DNA of 64,000 bases from UBA11051 sp964390495. Its GTDB lineage: Bacteria; Armatimonadota; Zipacnadia; Zipacnadales; UBA11051. The stretch lies in the NCBI GenBank assembly GCA_964390495.1, contig CAYMIN010000013.1, positions 38,688-102,687 on the forward strand, given 5' to 3'. Below the pieces are notes generated by a model. That model did not search any database, was not told where the DNA came from, and saw only the letters and a program-made list of their open reading frames with translations. A program made the position numbers and the translations under genes. Each line of letters starts with the position of its first letter. The first letter of the stretch is position 1. Below are positions 44,941-52,682 of the stretch, piece after piece.

Positions 44941-45626
44941 GATCGCGGCCTCGCGGCGACTATCGCTGCAACTACGGACGGCACGTCGGGGAATACCGCA
45001 TCGGCGCCCATCTGCTCGAACTCCTGGCGGGTGGTCTTCTGGGTAAGCACGCCGATGGTCATGACGCCGAGACCCTCTGCGCCCTGGACGTCGGTGATGT
45101 GGTCGCCGACCATCACCGCGTGCTGCGGCGCGACACCGATTCGCTTGAGCGCCTGGGCCAGGTGGTCCGGGTCAGGTTTGACGCGGGTGACATCATCGCG
45201 GGTCAGCAGCAGGTCGTGGTGGAGATGGTGGCGGGAGGTCACCGAGGCCACTCCGTTGCGGCAGTTCCTAGTGACAATGCCGACCTTGAGGCCGTGCTGG
45301 TGGAGTTGGCGGAGGGCCTCAACCACGCCGGGGAAAGGCTCGGCGGTGGCGCAGGTCTCCAGCTCGACCTGCTCGAGGACCGCGTCGGCCTCGGCCTGGA
45401 ATTGCGCGATTTTCTGGGCGTCGGAGCCCAGCTTCTCGCGGCCTGCCTTGATGATGTCCAGCACGTACCTGCCGTGGTCGGCTCCCTCTTCCCAAAGGCC
45501 CCAGCGCTGCAACAGCTCGATAATCAGGCGGCGCATCTTGGCAAAGTCAATCCTGGTCTCGGCCAGCGTGCCGTCGAAATCAAAGATGACAGCCTCAAGT
45601 TGGCTCAAGTCAATGGCTCTATTCAT
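44937..45626 (-). CDS. HAD-family phosphatase (phosphoglycolate-phosphatase-like)
   Basis: 229 residues. HAD motif I FDFDGTLAET with both catalytic Asp residues, motif II 'VGIVTRNCRNG', motif III Lys in 'RVKPDPDHLAQAL' and motif IV 'MVGDHITDVQGAE'. The helical cap between motifs I and II fits the Gph/PGMB subclass. No membrane segment. It ends with TGA overlapping the next ATG. The substrate is not readable; a metabolite phosphatase acting with the AIR-synthase-like enzyme is possible. Confidence 0.88.
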   Translation of the reverse strand: MNRAIDLSQLEAVIFDFDGTLAETRIDFAKMRRLIIELLQRWGLWEEGADHGRYVLDIIKAGREKLGSDAQKIAQFQAEADAVLEQVELETCATAEPFPGVVEALRQLHQHGLKVGIVTRNCRNGVASVTSRHHLHHDLLLTRDDVTRVKPDPDHLAQALKRIGVAPQHAVMVGDHITDVQGAEGLGVMTIGVLTQKTTRQEFEQMGADAVFPDVPSVVAAIVAARPRS

Positions 45627-45660
45627 AGCGGTGCCTGCGTTTGTGGTGGTAGCTACCCGG

Positions 45661-45695
45661 GTACTGAAAGGGCGACAATATCATAATTGTCGCCC
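45661..45695 (-). terminator. Hairpin terminator after the UPF0182 gene
   Basis: GGGCGACAAT (45670-45679) and ATTGTCGCCC (45686-45695) form a perfect 10-bp stem with a 6-base loop. On the minus strand it is followed by TTTCAG. It sits 33 bases after the UPF0182 stop. Confidence 0.65.
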
Positions 45696-45727
45696 GGGAC
45701 GGTGTTTTCCTGCAAGCCTGAGCCGGC

Positions 45728-48721
45728 TTATTGCTCCAAGTCTTGCCGGGCCTTCTCCAGCAGTTCCCGCTGCTGCTGCTGGGTCTCGCGGTATTTGCCG
45801 AGGTCTCCGTGAGTGAGGTGGGCCTCGGCTTGCTGTTCCAGGTCAATGGCCTGCTTGAGCAGGCTGCGCAGAGCGTCGAGCTGGTCGGCGGATAGTGGCG
45901 CGCCGGTTGGCGGCGTGGTGGGCGTAACCTCCGCCTCGACTGCCGGCTCGACGCCTGGCACAGGGCGCTTCCTCACACCGTCGCGACCGAGCAACTGCGT
46001 CAGGGCCTCATCCAGTGTCGGAGCAAACACCAGCCTGTGGTTTGACTCATCGCCCTGCATAAGCACTAGCAGCTTCAGCTCAGGCAGCGGGCTGTCAGTT
46101 GACTCGAGATAGATTGGCTCCACGTAGAGCAGAGTGTCGGCCACCGGGATGACCAGCGTATTCCCGCGAATTACCCGCGAGCCGCTCTGGCCCCATAGGG
46201 TGAACAACTCGGAGAGTTTGGGGTCATTGTCCACAAGTGCCTCAAATTGCATCGGCCCGAAGACCAGTTTCTTTTTGGGGAAGCGATAGACAATCAGTTG
46301 GCCGTAATTCTCGGCGTCACAACGTGCCGCCATCCATGCCACCATGTTCTTGCGCTCAAACTTGGCCAGAACAAGGGGCAGCATAAGCAGGAATTCTTCC
46401 TTCTTCTCTCTCGGGAGCTTCATGACCTGGTAGTAGGCCTCGACCTCGCGATAGCTGTCGGCATATATTTCCGGCGGGACCGCCCACTCGTCTTCGGCCT
46501 GGTAAAAGGTCTGCGGGTCCTTCTGGTGATACTTGGCGTAGATGCCGGCCTGGATGCGGAATAGCAACTGCGGGTAGCGCAGATGGTCCTTGACTGAAGA
46601 CTCCATCTGGCTGAAGTCCCTAAACAGAGTGGGGAAGATCTTCTGATAGCACTGCACCATCGGGTCTTGCGGGTCCACGATGTAGTATTGCGGCCTGCCC
46701 TCATAAGCGTCAACAATAACCTTCACCGAGTTGCGCACGTAGTTACCGGACCATGTGATACGGGCCGAATACGGGTGCATGTTTGACGCGGTGTAGGCGT
46801 CGCAAATCCACTTCAGCTCGCCGGCGTCGTCGAGCATCAGATACGGATCGGGGTCATACATGAGGAACGGGGCCAGGGCTGTGAGCCGCTCCGGCAACTC
46901 GCGGTACATCATCAAGCGGCTTTCGGGTGTAATGGAGTCGGTGAACAGTATCTGATAGTGGCGGCTGATGCCGAAGCGGATGGCAAAGGCCAGCTTGCGC
47001 CAAAACCCCGTCAACTGCACGCCGCCGCTCCCGGAGTAATGGGTATAGACGTTCTCCTCCCCGACGCCGGCTTCGCCGCTGACTTGCGGATAGTCAAGCT
47101 CGTTAGCCTTGGTATTGCCCAGGACGAAGACCGGAGTGCTTCCTGGATCTGTGCCGTGCCACTGGGCCGCGGCCGGCCGACGCTGCGGGGCGCCCTGACC
47201 GGCGCTTGGCTGTCCTGGGGCTCCTTCAGCCTCTTCAGGCGGGCGCGCCGACGCTCGTTGCTGTGCCTCATCGCGGATGAATTCCGGCGGAGCGATTCGT
47301 TCGATAAGCCTGGGGTGCCAACTGGCCGTGTAATAGATGGCCGGTCGTTTGACATCAAGGCCGGCCGGCGAGACCGGCGGCAGGTCCTTGATCCAATAGA
47401 CCGGCTGTCCCTTGTCGGTCACCTCAGCCACCGGCGACATCGCCAGACCGTAGCCGTGTGTGTAGAGGAGATGGCGGTTGACCCAGGTGGGGCTGAGGCG
47501 GTCGTAGGCCAACTGCCTGGCCGCCAACATCACCTGCCGGGTCTCGCCGTCAATCGCGTAACGGTCAACGTCCACATCGGCGAACTGGTAGTACTGACGC
47601 AGCGCCTGCATCTGCTGATAGGAGGTCTCCAGCGGACGATGATCCCAGAGCCTGATATTGTAGATAGTCGGAACGTTGTCGTTGATGTCATCCCAGTTCA
47701 TGTCGGAGGTAACGGTATGCGGCTTGTCAACCACCTCGGCGGTCTTATAGGCCAGATTCGTGGCCTCGATGTTGTATTCAATGAAGGGCCGCTCGCGCTC
47801 GAGCTCGTTGGGGCCGACAATTAGCTTCTGGATGGTCAGCGGGTACGCCCACCCGCCCAGGATTGACACCAGTAGCACGGCCGCCAGCGCCCCTCCCGGC
47901 ACCGTTATCGAGCGGCCGCGGAAACTCAGCAGACAGGCAAGGCCGGCCAAAGCGCACATTATCATCAGTACCGTCATCAGCGGCAGTCGAGCGTGCACAT
48001 CCGCGTAGGAGGCGCCGAAGAAGTCCTTGCCATGGGTCGAATAGACCAGACTGTACTGCATCAGCCGATAGGAGTATATCTTGACAAAAAATGCCAGAGC
48101 CAAGAGCGAAAGCACGTGAATGCGGGCCCGGGGTATCGCCTGCACCATGTTACCAACTATCCTGATGGCTTCCTGATACAGGTGGATGAGCACGCTGACG
48201 ATCAAGGCAATGACGATGGCATACAGGACCGAGCGCCACGCGTACAGTATGAACGAGAGCTTAAAGACATAAAAGCCGGCATTTTTCTCAAACAGCGGGT
48301 CGTTGTGCGCTTCGGGAAACGGGACAGCGTTGAGGAATTGCAGCCATTCACGCCACTGCGCAGCGGCAACTGCGGCGGCCATCAACGCACCGATCAGACA
48401 GAAGATGAGGATGGCGCGGTCGGCGTACTGCTCGATCTGCTCGCGCTCTTCGTCCGGCAACAGGCGTCTGCCGATGAGAGTTACGTCCTTGGGCAAGGGC
48501 CTGCGGGCCAGGCGAGCGTTGCCGTAGAGCCAGACGAAGAAAATCACGCCGAACAGCACGGCCAGCAGTATCCGTGACTTGAGGATGGTCATGAACACCG
48601 GGCCCTGCTCCAGAGACTGGAACCATAGGTAATCGGTGTAGAAGACAAACAGCTTCTGGATCACGACCAGGCCGATGATGACGGCAATACCGTACCAAAC
48701 CCTCTTGGATGGCTGTGTCAC
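45728..48721 (-). CDS. UPF0182 family large membrane protein
   Basis: 997 residues from a GTG with AGGAGG nine bases upstream. Seven predicted membrane segments occupy the first ~300 residues (for example GIAVIIGLVVIQKLFVFYT; ILLAVLFGVIFFVWLYG; AILIFCLIGALMAAAVAA; GGALAAVLLVSILGGWAYPL). A large extracytoplasmic part follows with the family's conserved stretches (ERERPFIEYNIEATNLAY; YTHYSGSGGVQLTGFWRKLA; LMYRELPERLTALAPFL; PYLMLDDAGELKWICDAY). The C-terminus is a Gln/Glu-rich helix (LEQQAEAHLTHGDLGKYRET). The function of this family is not known. Confidence 0.93.
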   Translation of the reverse strand: MTQPSKRVWYGIAVIIGLVVIQKLFVFYTDYLWFQSLEQGPVFMTILKSRILLAVLFGVIFFVWLYGNARLARRPLPKDVTLIGRRLLPDEEREQIEQYADRAILIFCLIGALMAAAVAAAQWREWLQFLNAVPFPEAHNDPLFEKNAGFYVFKLSFILYAWRSVLYAIVIALIVSVLIHLYQEAIRIVGNMVQAIPRARIHVLSLLALAFFVKIYSYRLMQYSLVYSTHGKDFFGASYADVHARLPLMTVLMIMCALAGLACLLSFRGRSITVPGGALAAVLLVSILGGWAYPLTIQKLIVGPNELERERPFIEYNIEATNLAYKTAEVVDKPHTVTSDMNWDDINDNVPTIYNIRLWDHRPLETSYQQMQALRQYYQFADVDVDRYAIDGETRQVMLAARQLAYDRLSPTWVNRHLLYTHGYGLAMSPVAEVTDKGQPVYWIKDLPPVSPAGLDVKRPAIYYTASWHPRLIERIAPPEFIRDEAQQRASARPPEEAEGAPGQPSAGQGAPQRRPAAAQWHGTDPGSTPVFVLGNTKANELDYPQVSGEAGVGEENVYTHYSGSGGVQLTGFWRKLAFAIRFGISRHYQILFTDSITPESRLMMYRELPERLTALAPFLMYDPDPYLMLDDAGELKWICDAYTASNMHPYSARITWSGNYVRNSVKVIVDAYEGRPQYYIVDPQDPMVQCYQKIFPTLFRDFSQMESSVKDHLRYPQLLFRIQAGIYAKYHQKDPQTFYQAEDEWAVPPEIYADSYREVEAYYQVMKLPREKKEEFLLMLPLVLAKFERKNMVAWMAARCDAENYGQLIVYRFPKKKLVFGPMQFEALVDNDPKLSELFTLWGQSGSRVIRGNTLVIPVADTLLYVEPIYLESTDSPLPELKLLVLMQGDESNHRLVFAPTLDEALTQLLGRDGVRKRPVPGVEPAVEAEVTPTTPPTGAPLSADQLDALRSLLKQAIDLEQQAEAHLTHGDLGKYRETQQQQRELLEKARQDLEQ

Positions 48722-48754
48722 TTGGGAGAGCCTCCTATGCTGTTGGGGACCGGC

Positions 48755-49234
48755 TTAGCTGGTTTCGTCGGGTGCGTCATCATCCGAAAAGAGTCCGGAA
48801 AGCAGGTCGCGGAATTGGTCTTTCTCTTCTTCCTCGGCTTCGGCGCTGAGTACTACGGCCCCATCGAGAACCTCCTCGGCGACAAAGATGGGGGCGTCGG
48901 CGTAGAGCGCCAGGGCAATGGCATCGCTGGGCCGGGCGTCCACCTCATAGCTGCCATCGCTCGCCTGCAGCCGCAGGAGCGCGTAAAAGACCTGGTCCTT
49001 GAGGTCAATTATCTCGATGCGGGTCAGCGTACATCCGGTGGTTCGGATCACCGACCCGAGCAGCTCATGGGTCATCGGCCGTTCGCCGGGCGCCTGAGTG
49101 GCCATGGCAATCGCGCGGGCCTCGAAAGGGCCGATGAGTATCGGCAGGAAGCGTTGCTGCTCGGCATCGGCAAGTACCACAAAGGCTCGTTTCTCTAGGT
49201 CCAATCCCACTCTGTTGACAAACATCTGTACCAT
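48755..49234 (-). CDS. Bifunctional nuclease family protein (DUF151)
   Basis: 159 residues. The DUF151 core is clear: VVLADAEQQRFLPILIGPFE, 'ARAIAMATQAPGERPMTHEL', 'GCTLTRIEIIDLKDQVFYAL' and 'EVDARPSDAIALALYADAPI'. The C-terminus is acidic (LSAEAEEEEKDQF; SDDDAPDETS). Some members are reported as nucleases with RNase and DNase activity; no such activity can be read from the sequence. It lies 33 bases upstream of the UPF0182 gene on the same strand. Confidence 0.9.
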   Translation of the reverse strand: MVQMFVNRVGLDLEKRAFVVLADAEQQRFLPILIGPFEARAIAMATQAPGERPMTHELLGSVIRTTGCTLTRIEIIDLKDQVFYALLRLQASDGSYEVDARPSDAIALALYADAPIFVAEEVLDGAVVLSAEAEEEEKDQFRDLLSGLFSDDDAPDETS

Positions 49235-49322
49235 ACGAGTTGTACTCCCACGGTCGGTGATGCTAGGTTGGGTTGTCCATTGCTAACAGCGCGAGATGAT
49301 GGGGCCGAATGCCGCCAGCACC

Positions 49323-49341
49323 CTCGGGCTGCAAGCCCGAG
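49323..49341. repeat. CTCGGGCT palindrome
   Basis: CTCGGGCT-GCA-AGCCCGAG, perfect 8-bp stem, related to the GTCGGGCTT repeat family. No gene is seen in 49235-49490. Confidence 0.6.
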
Positions 49342-49490
49342 ACACACGCCGGTGGGCTTTGCGTGGAGGCTGTCAACTGCGCAGGCGAAACATCAGGTCA
49401 CGTGGCCGGGTTAGGCCGCGCATGCCGCCAACCTATCGCGGCTGAGCACGCCTGAGCTGCTAGCCGGTGACTGGGTGCCGTCGGCTCGGA

Positions 49491-50279
49491 CTAGGACTTG
49501 CGGATCGCGTCATAGTCAAGGCCGGCAGCGGCGACAGCGGCAGCCCAACTGCCGAAATTGCTCTCACGACTGGCCGCCTCCATCATCCCGCGGTAGCCCA
49601 TGCGGCGCATGTTGCTATTATTGACCGACTTGCCCTGAGCGTGCAGGTTGCGGATGGTCGCGACGATTTTGTCCTGCGTCCAACGGTTGATTTTCCGGAT
49701 TTTGGCGTAGTCAAGGCCGGCGGCTTCGATAGCGGCGCGCCAACTGCCGAAGTAGCGCTTGCTGCTGGCGGCCGAGACCAAAGCGCCGTGACTGTTTTTG
49801 GCCGCCTCGTGGCTCAGGTCCTCACCTTGGGCGTGGAGCTCCTGAATTTCCTCGATGATGCGCTGTTTGCTCCAGAAGCGGTGCTTGCTGATTCTCTCGT
49901 AATCGAGGCCGGCGGCGGCAATGGCATTGCGCCAACTGCCGAACATGCGGTCGTCAACGGCCACGACTACCAGATACTGGTGATTACGCTTGGCGGCGCT
50001 GTGAGAAAGGTCTTCGCCCTGGCGGTGGAGCCGCTGGATCTCCTGAATGATGCGTTCTTCCGTCCACTTGCGCTTGCGCTTGCAGACTTCTTTGGGGTCG
50101 AGGCCGGCTGCCCTGATAGCATCGCGCCAACTGCCGAAGAACTCGTCCTTGTAGGCGGTCGTCACCATGCCGCTGTAGCCGAGCTCGGCCATCCTGCGGG
50201 TGCTGAGGGAGTGGCCTGCCGTGTGCAGGTCTTCGATTGTCTGGATGATCTTTTCTCTCGTCCACTTCCGACGACTCAT
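49491..50279 (-). CDS. Four-repeat 'FGSW..AI.AAGLDY' protein (homing-endonuclease-associated-repeat-like)
   Basis: 262 residues from the ATG at 50279 with AAGGAG upstream; an earlier in-frame start lacks a site. It is built of four tandem units of 64-66 residues, each starting with a Trp (W6, W72, W136, W200). The consensus is 'W...II..I..LH.QG..LS...A ... FGSWR.AI.AAGLDY..I.K'. The second half of each unit matches the small DNA-binding repeat found beside HNH homing endonucleases and in phage proteins. No nuclease, recombinase or other catalytic domain is present. A sequence-specific DNA-binding or regulatory role is inferred. Preceded by an unusual leader. Confidence 0.75.
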   Translation of the reverse strand: MSRRKWTREKIIQTIEDLHTAGHSLSTRRMAELGYSGMVTTAYKDEFFGSWRDAIRAAGLDPKEVCKRKRKWTEERIIQEIQRLHRQGEDLSHSAAKRNHQYLVVVAVDDRMFGSWRNAIAAAGLDYERISKHRFWSKQRIIEEIQELHAQGEDLSHEAAKNSHGALVSAASSKRYFGSWRAAIEAAGLDYAKIRKINRWTQDKIVATIRNLHAQGKSVNNSNMRRMGYRGMMEAASRESNFGSWAAAVAAAGLDYDAIRKS

Positions 50280-50334
50280 TTTCTCTCTCGCTCCTTGTGG
50301 GCCTGCTAATTGACCATTAGAGTTAGAATGGCTC

Positions 50335-50361
50335 AAAAAACGCCTGCTGTCAAAGTAGGCG
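50335..50361 (-). terminator. Terminator-like hairpin B in the leader of the repeat-protein gene
   Basis: On the minus strand CGCCT and AGGCG pair, with inner CT/AG, followed by TTTTTT. It lies 55 bases before the ATG at 50279, so transcription must pass it to express the gene. Confidence 0.6.
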
Positions 50362-50392
50362 CTGCTCAGGGGGCGGCTCTGGGTCTTTGGCT

Positions 50393-50428
50393 CAAATTAA
50401 AAGGCCTGCCGATAGGCTGCCGACAGGC
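50393..50428 (-). terminator. Terminator-like hairpin A in the same leader
   Basis: GCCTGTCG pairs with CGGCAGGC (8 bp, one G-T), followed by CTTTTAATTT on the minus strand. GTTGCC/GGCAGC just upstream offers a competing stem. Confidence 0.6.
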
Positions 50429-50481
50429 AACGCATCCCAACTGCCGATTCCGTCGCACCGACCCCGGACGGCACCAATAAT

Positions 50482-50510
50482 ATGATAGCAGTACTGCACG
50501 TCACTGTCAA
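50482..50510 (-). promoter_or_regulatory. Consensus-like promoter with extended -10
   Basis: TTGACA (50510-50505), 17-base spacer, TATCAT (50487-50482) preceded by TG on the minus strand. Start near 50475, about 195 bases before the repeat-protein ATG. Confidence 0.75.
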
Positions 50511-50574
50511 ATCAAAGTGCGTAGATTCTTTTTGGTTAGACGCGCCGGCCTCGACATAGTTCGACGGTTTGGCA

Positions 50575-51036
50575 CTAGTTGCTGCGGCGGCCGGCATAGC
50601 GCCTGACGGCCGCCTCCTGAGCTGCCGTCTGTACCGACCCCGGCCGCCGGGCTCGTACGTAGGCAATGGCTTGATCAGCGCCCATACCCCGGTGGACCAG
50701 GTAACAGGCTAGCAAGGTTCCGCTGCGCCCCAGCCCGGCCATGCAATGCACCGCCACCTTCTCACCTTTGGCAAGCGCCGCCTCGACCAGGGCTACGAAC
50801 TCCGTGATGAGGTCCTCCCCAGGCGGGGTCATGTCATGATAGGTCAGGTGCTGATAGTTGATCCCGTGACGCAGGGCCGCGGCGTGTGGAGGCGGGGATT
50901 CGAGCAGGGCGATGAGAGTGGTTATGCCCAGCTCGGCCAGTCGCGCCATCTCGGCCTCGCTAGGCTGGGCCGTAGCCAGGAGCTGACCGGGAATGATCCA
51001 GTTGGCGGACCTGAGGCCCTCAACTTTCTCGCTCAT
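50575..51036 (-). CDS. Dual-specificity / tyrosine protein phosphatase
   Basis: 153 residues from the ATG at 51036, overlapping the end of the RNase HI-like gene. The cysteine phosphatase P-loop is HCMAGLGRSGT (CX5R), with the general-acid Asp probably in 'YHDMTPPGE'. 'LRSANWIIPGQLLATAQPSE' at the N-terminus and 'ADQAIAYVRARRPGSVQTAA' after the P-loop fit small DSP-like phosphatases. Cytoplasmic. The substrate may be protein or another phosphoester and is unknown. Confidence 0.88.
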   Translation of the reverse strand: MSEKVEGLRSANWIIPGQLLATAQPSEAEMARLAELGITTLIALLESPPPHAAALRHGINYQHLTYHDMTPPGEDLITEFVALVEAALAKGEKVAVHCMAGLGRSGTLLACYLVHRGMGADQAIAYVRARRPGSVQTAAQEAAVRRYAGRRSN

Positions 51037-51460
51037 GGCTGGCTTTCTCCGCACGCTTGGCGGCCTCGCCGGCCAGGCGGTCGGCCTCGAGATTCTCCTC
51101 GCGCGGTATATGCTGAATCTGGATGGTCTCGAACTGCCGCATCAAACGCCGGGCCCATTCGTAGAGCGGGCGGAGATTGGCGGACTTGACGCGATACCGG
51201 CCGTTGAGTTGACGGGACACCAGCTCGCTGTCAGTTCGGACTAACAGGTGCTTGATGCCGATGGCCCTGGCCTCGTGCAGGCCGGCGATGAGGGCGCGGT
51301 ACTCGGCCACATTGTTGGTCGCCTCGCCCAAGGGGATGCCCCGCTGTGTTAGTGCGCCTCCCTGCGGGTCGCAGAGGACAAAGCCGGCGCCGGCAGGCCC
51401 CGGGTTGCCCCGGGCTGCACCGTCAGTGTAAAGGACAGCCGGTCGTTGTGATGTCTCCAT
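51020..51460 (-). CDS. Ribonuclease HI-like protein
   Basis: 146 residues. RNase H fold with acidic residues in the expected places: LYTDGAARGNPGPAGAGFVL (Asp), 'NNVAEYRALIAGLHEARAIG' (Glu), 'LLVRTDSELVSRQLNGRYRV' (Asp) and 'HIPREENLEADRLAGEA' (Asp). This is the short group that lacks the basic handle of E. coli RnhA and is common in Actinobacteria and other phyla. Degrades RNA in RNA-DNA hybrids. Overlaps the phosphatase gene by 17 bases. Confidence 0.9.
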   Translation of the reverse strand: METSQRPAVLYTDGAARGNPGPAGAGFVLCDPQGGALTQRGIPLGEATNNVAEYRALIAGLHEARAIGIKHLLVRTDSELVSRQLNGRYRVKSANLRPLYEWARRLMRQFETIQIQHIPREENLEADRLAGEAAKRAEKASHERES

Positions 51461-51514
51461 AGCTCTGATTCACACCGGATGGTTCGACAGTCGTTTCAGA
51501 AATGGCGGCATTGA

Positions 51515-52432
51515 TCATTGCTCATGGCCGCGGTCTAGCTTCGGTGGCAGCGGCGGCGTATCCTCGGCCAGTAAGCTCGGCGGCGGCTGGACAGCAACTG
51601 CGGCCCCCTCCTTGTCCACCGCTTCAGCCAGCAGTTGAATGTCGAAGCCTTCTTTGCGGATGCGCAGATCATAATACAGCAGGATGGTCCCGACGATCTG
51701 CACCGGCTGCAAGACCACCTGGATCAGACCACGGATGCCGCCGATAAGCGTGTAGAGCAGTATCATCTTGTCCTGGGGCACCGGTATCAAGGTCAGGAAC
51801 TGAAACGGCGCGCCCAAAGCTCCGCCGATTATTGCCACCAGCAGGCCCAACACTAACAGCGTCAGCACCACTTTCCAGAAGTCGTAGCCGGCCAACTCCC
51901 AACTCCGCCGCATGGCACTGATGGCGTCGCGATTCCCCAGCACCACCTCGGGGATGGTGAAGGCGAACATGAAGCCCAAGACCAGCCCCGGAATGAGGCA
52001 AGCCAGCGTCCCGACGCCGACGACCAACCCGGTCACCACGATGGCCAGGATGATGTGGCCGAGCTTGTCCAGCACCACGCGATAGGCCTGGGTGATGCCG
52101 ATCGGCTGCTGCAGGTAGGTCTTTGAGATCGCCCAGATCAGCGCGCCCTGGGCCAGCGGGACGGCCACCAAATAGACCACGGCGGAGGCCAGTCCCAGCA
52201 TCATTCCCCCGCCGGCCAGGGACAGTAAATCAACTTCCGAGGCCTGCCCGCCCATGAAAATCCGCAGGTACCAGTAGGTCGCGTAAAGCTGGATCGCCAA
52301 AGCCGGTATCCAGGCGATGGCGACAATGCCGAGAAACGGCCCGAAATTGCGGCGGTACAGGCGTATGGAACTGTCGAGGATGTCGGCAAGTCCCATCGGT
52401 CGGATGTCGAACTGACCGGCGCTGGCAGTCAC
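51515..52432 (-). CDS. Multi-pass membrane protein (GPDPase membrane-domain-like)
   Basis: 305 residues. The start 'IRPMGLADILDSSIRLYRRN' followed by FGPFLGIVAIAWIPALAIQL is characteristic of a widespread integral membrane family similar to the membrane domain of glycerophosphodiester phosphodiesterase. Six or so hydrophobic segments follow (GGGMMLGLASAVVYLVAVPL; LGHIILAIVVTGLVVGVGTL; LVLGFMFAFTIPEVVLGN; VVLTLLVLGLLVAIIGGALG). The cytoplasmic tail is Pro-rich. No catalytic domain. Function unknown. Confidence 0.75.
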   Translation of the reverse strand: MTASAGQFDIRPMGLADILDSSIRLYRRNFGPFLGIVAIAWIPALAIQLYATYWYLRIFMGGQASEVDLLSLAGGGMMLGLASAVVYLVAVPLAQGALIWAISKTYLQQPIGITQAYRVVLDKLGHIILAIVVTGLVVGVGTLACLIPGLVLGFMFAFTIPEVVLGNRDAISAMRRSWELAGYDFWKVVLTLLVLGLLVAIIGGALGAPFQFLTLIPVPQDKMILLYTLIGGIRGLIQVVLQPVQIVGTILLYYDLRIRKEGFDIQLLAEAVDKEGAAVAVQPPPSLLAEDTPPLPPKLDRGHEQ

Positions 52433-52532
52433 GGCTCACCTCCACAAAGCGCGAGCTTTGCTCAAGTTGTGGCCGGTGTTGGCCGATATAGCTAGATGGA
52501 TGGAAGGCGATTGTTAGAAAGGCGGCTGCCAC

Positions 52533-52679
52533 ATGCTCTACGTAATCTACGGCGTGCTGGCCGTATGGCTGATTCTGAGTGCCTGCGCTGTAGCGGCCTG
52601 CGCTGTGGCCGGGAAGGCCGACAGGCGGCAGGCTGAGCTAGCCTCGCTGCGGCCTTGGGCCCGGCGTAAGGCCTCGTAG
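52533..52679 (+). CDS. Possible small membrane protein
   Basis: 48 codons, ATG at 52533 with GAAAGGCGG upstream, stop TAG at 52677-52679. Translation begins MLYVIYGVLAVWLILSACAV, a single transmembrane helix, and ends in a basic tail (ADRRQAELASLRPWARRKAS). It occupies an otherwise empty 250-base gap between two leftward genes and points the other way. Supported only by its composition and ribosome site. Confidence 0.4.
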   Translation: MLYVIYGVLAVWLILSACAVAACAVAGKADRRQAELASLRPWARRKAS

Positions 52680-52682
52680 CGC

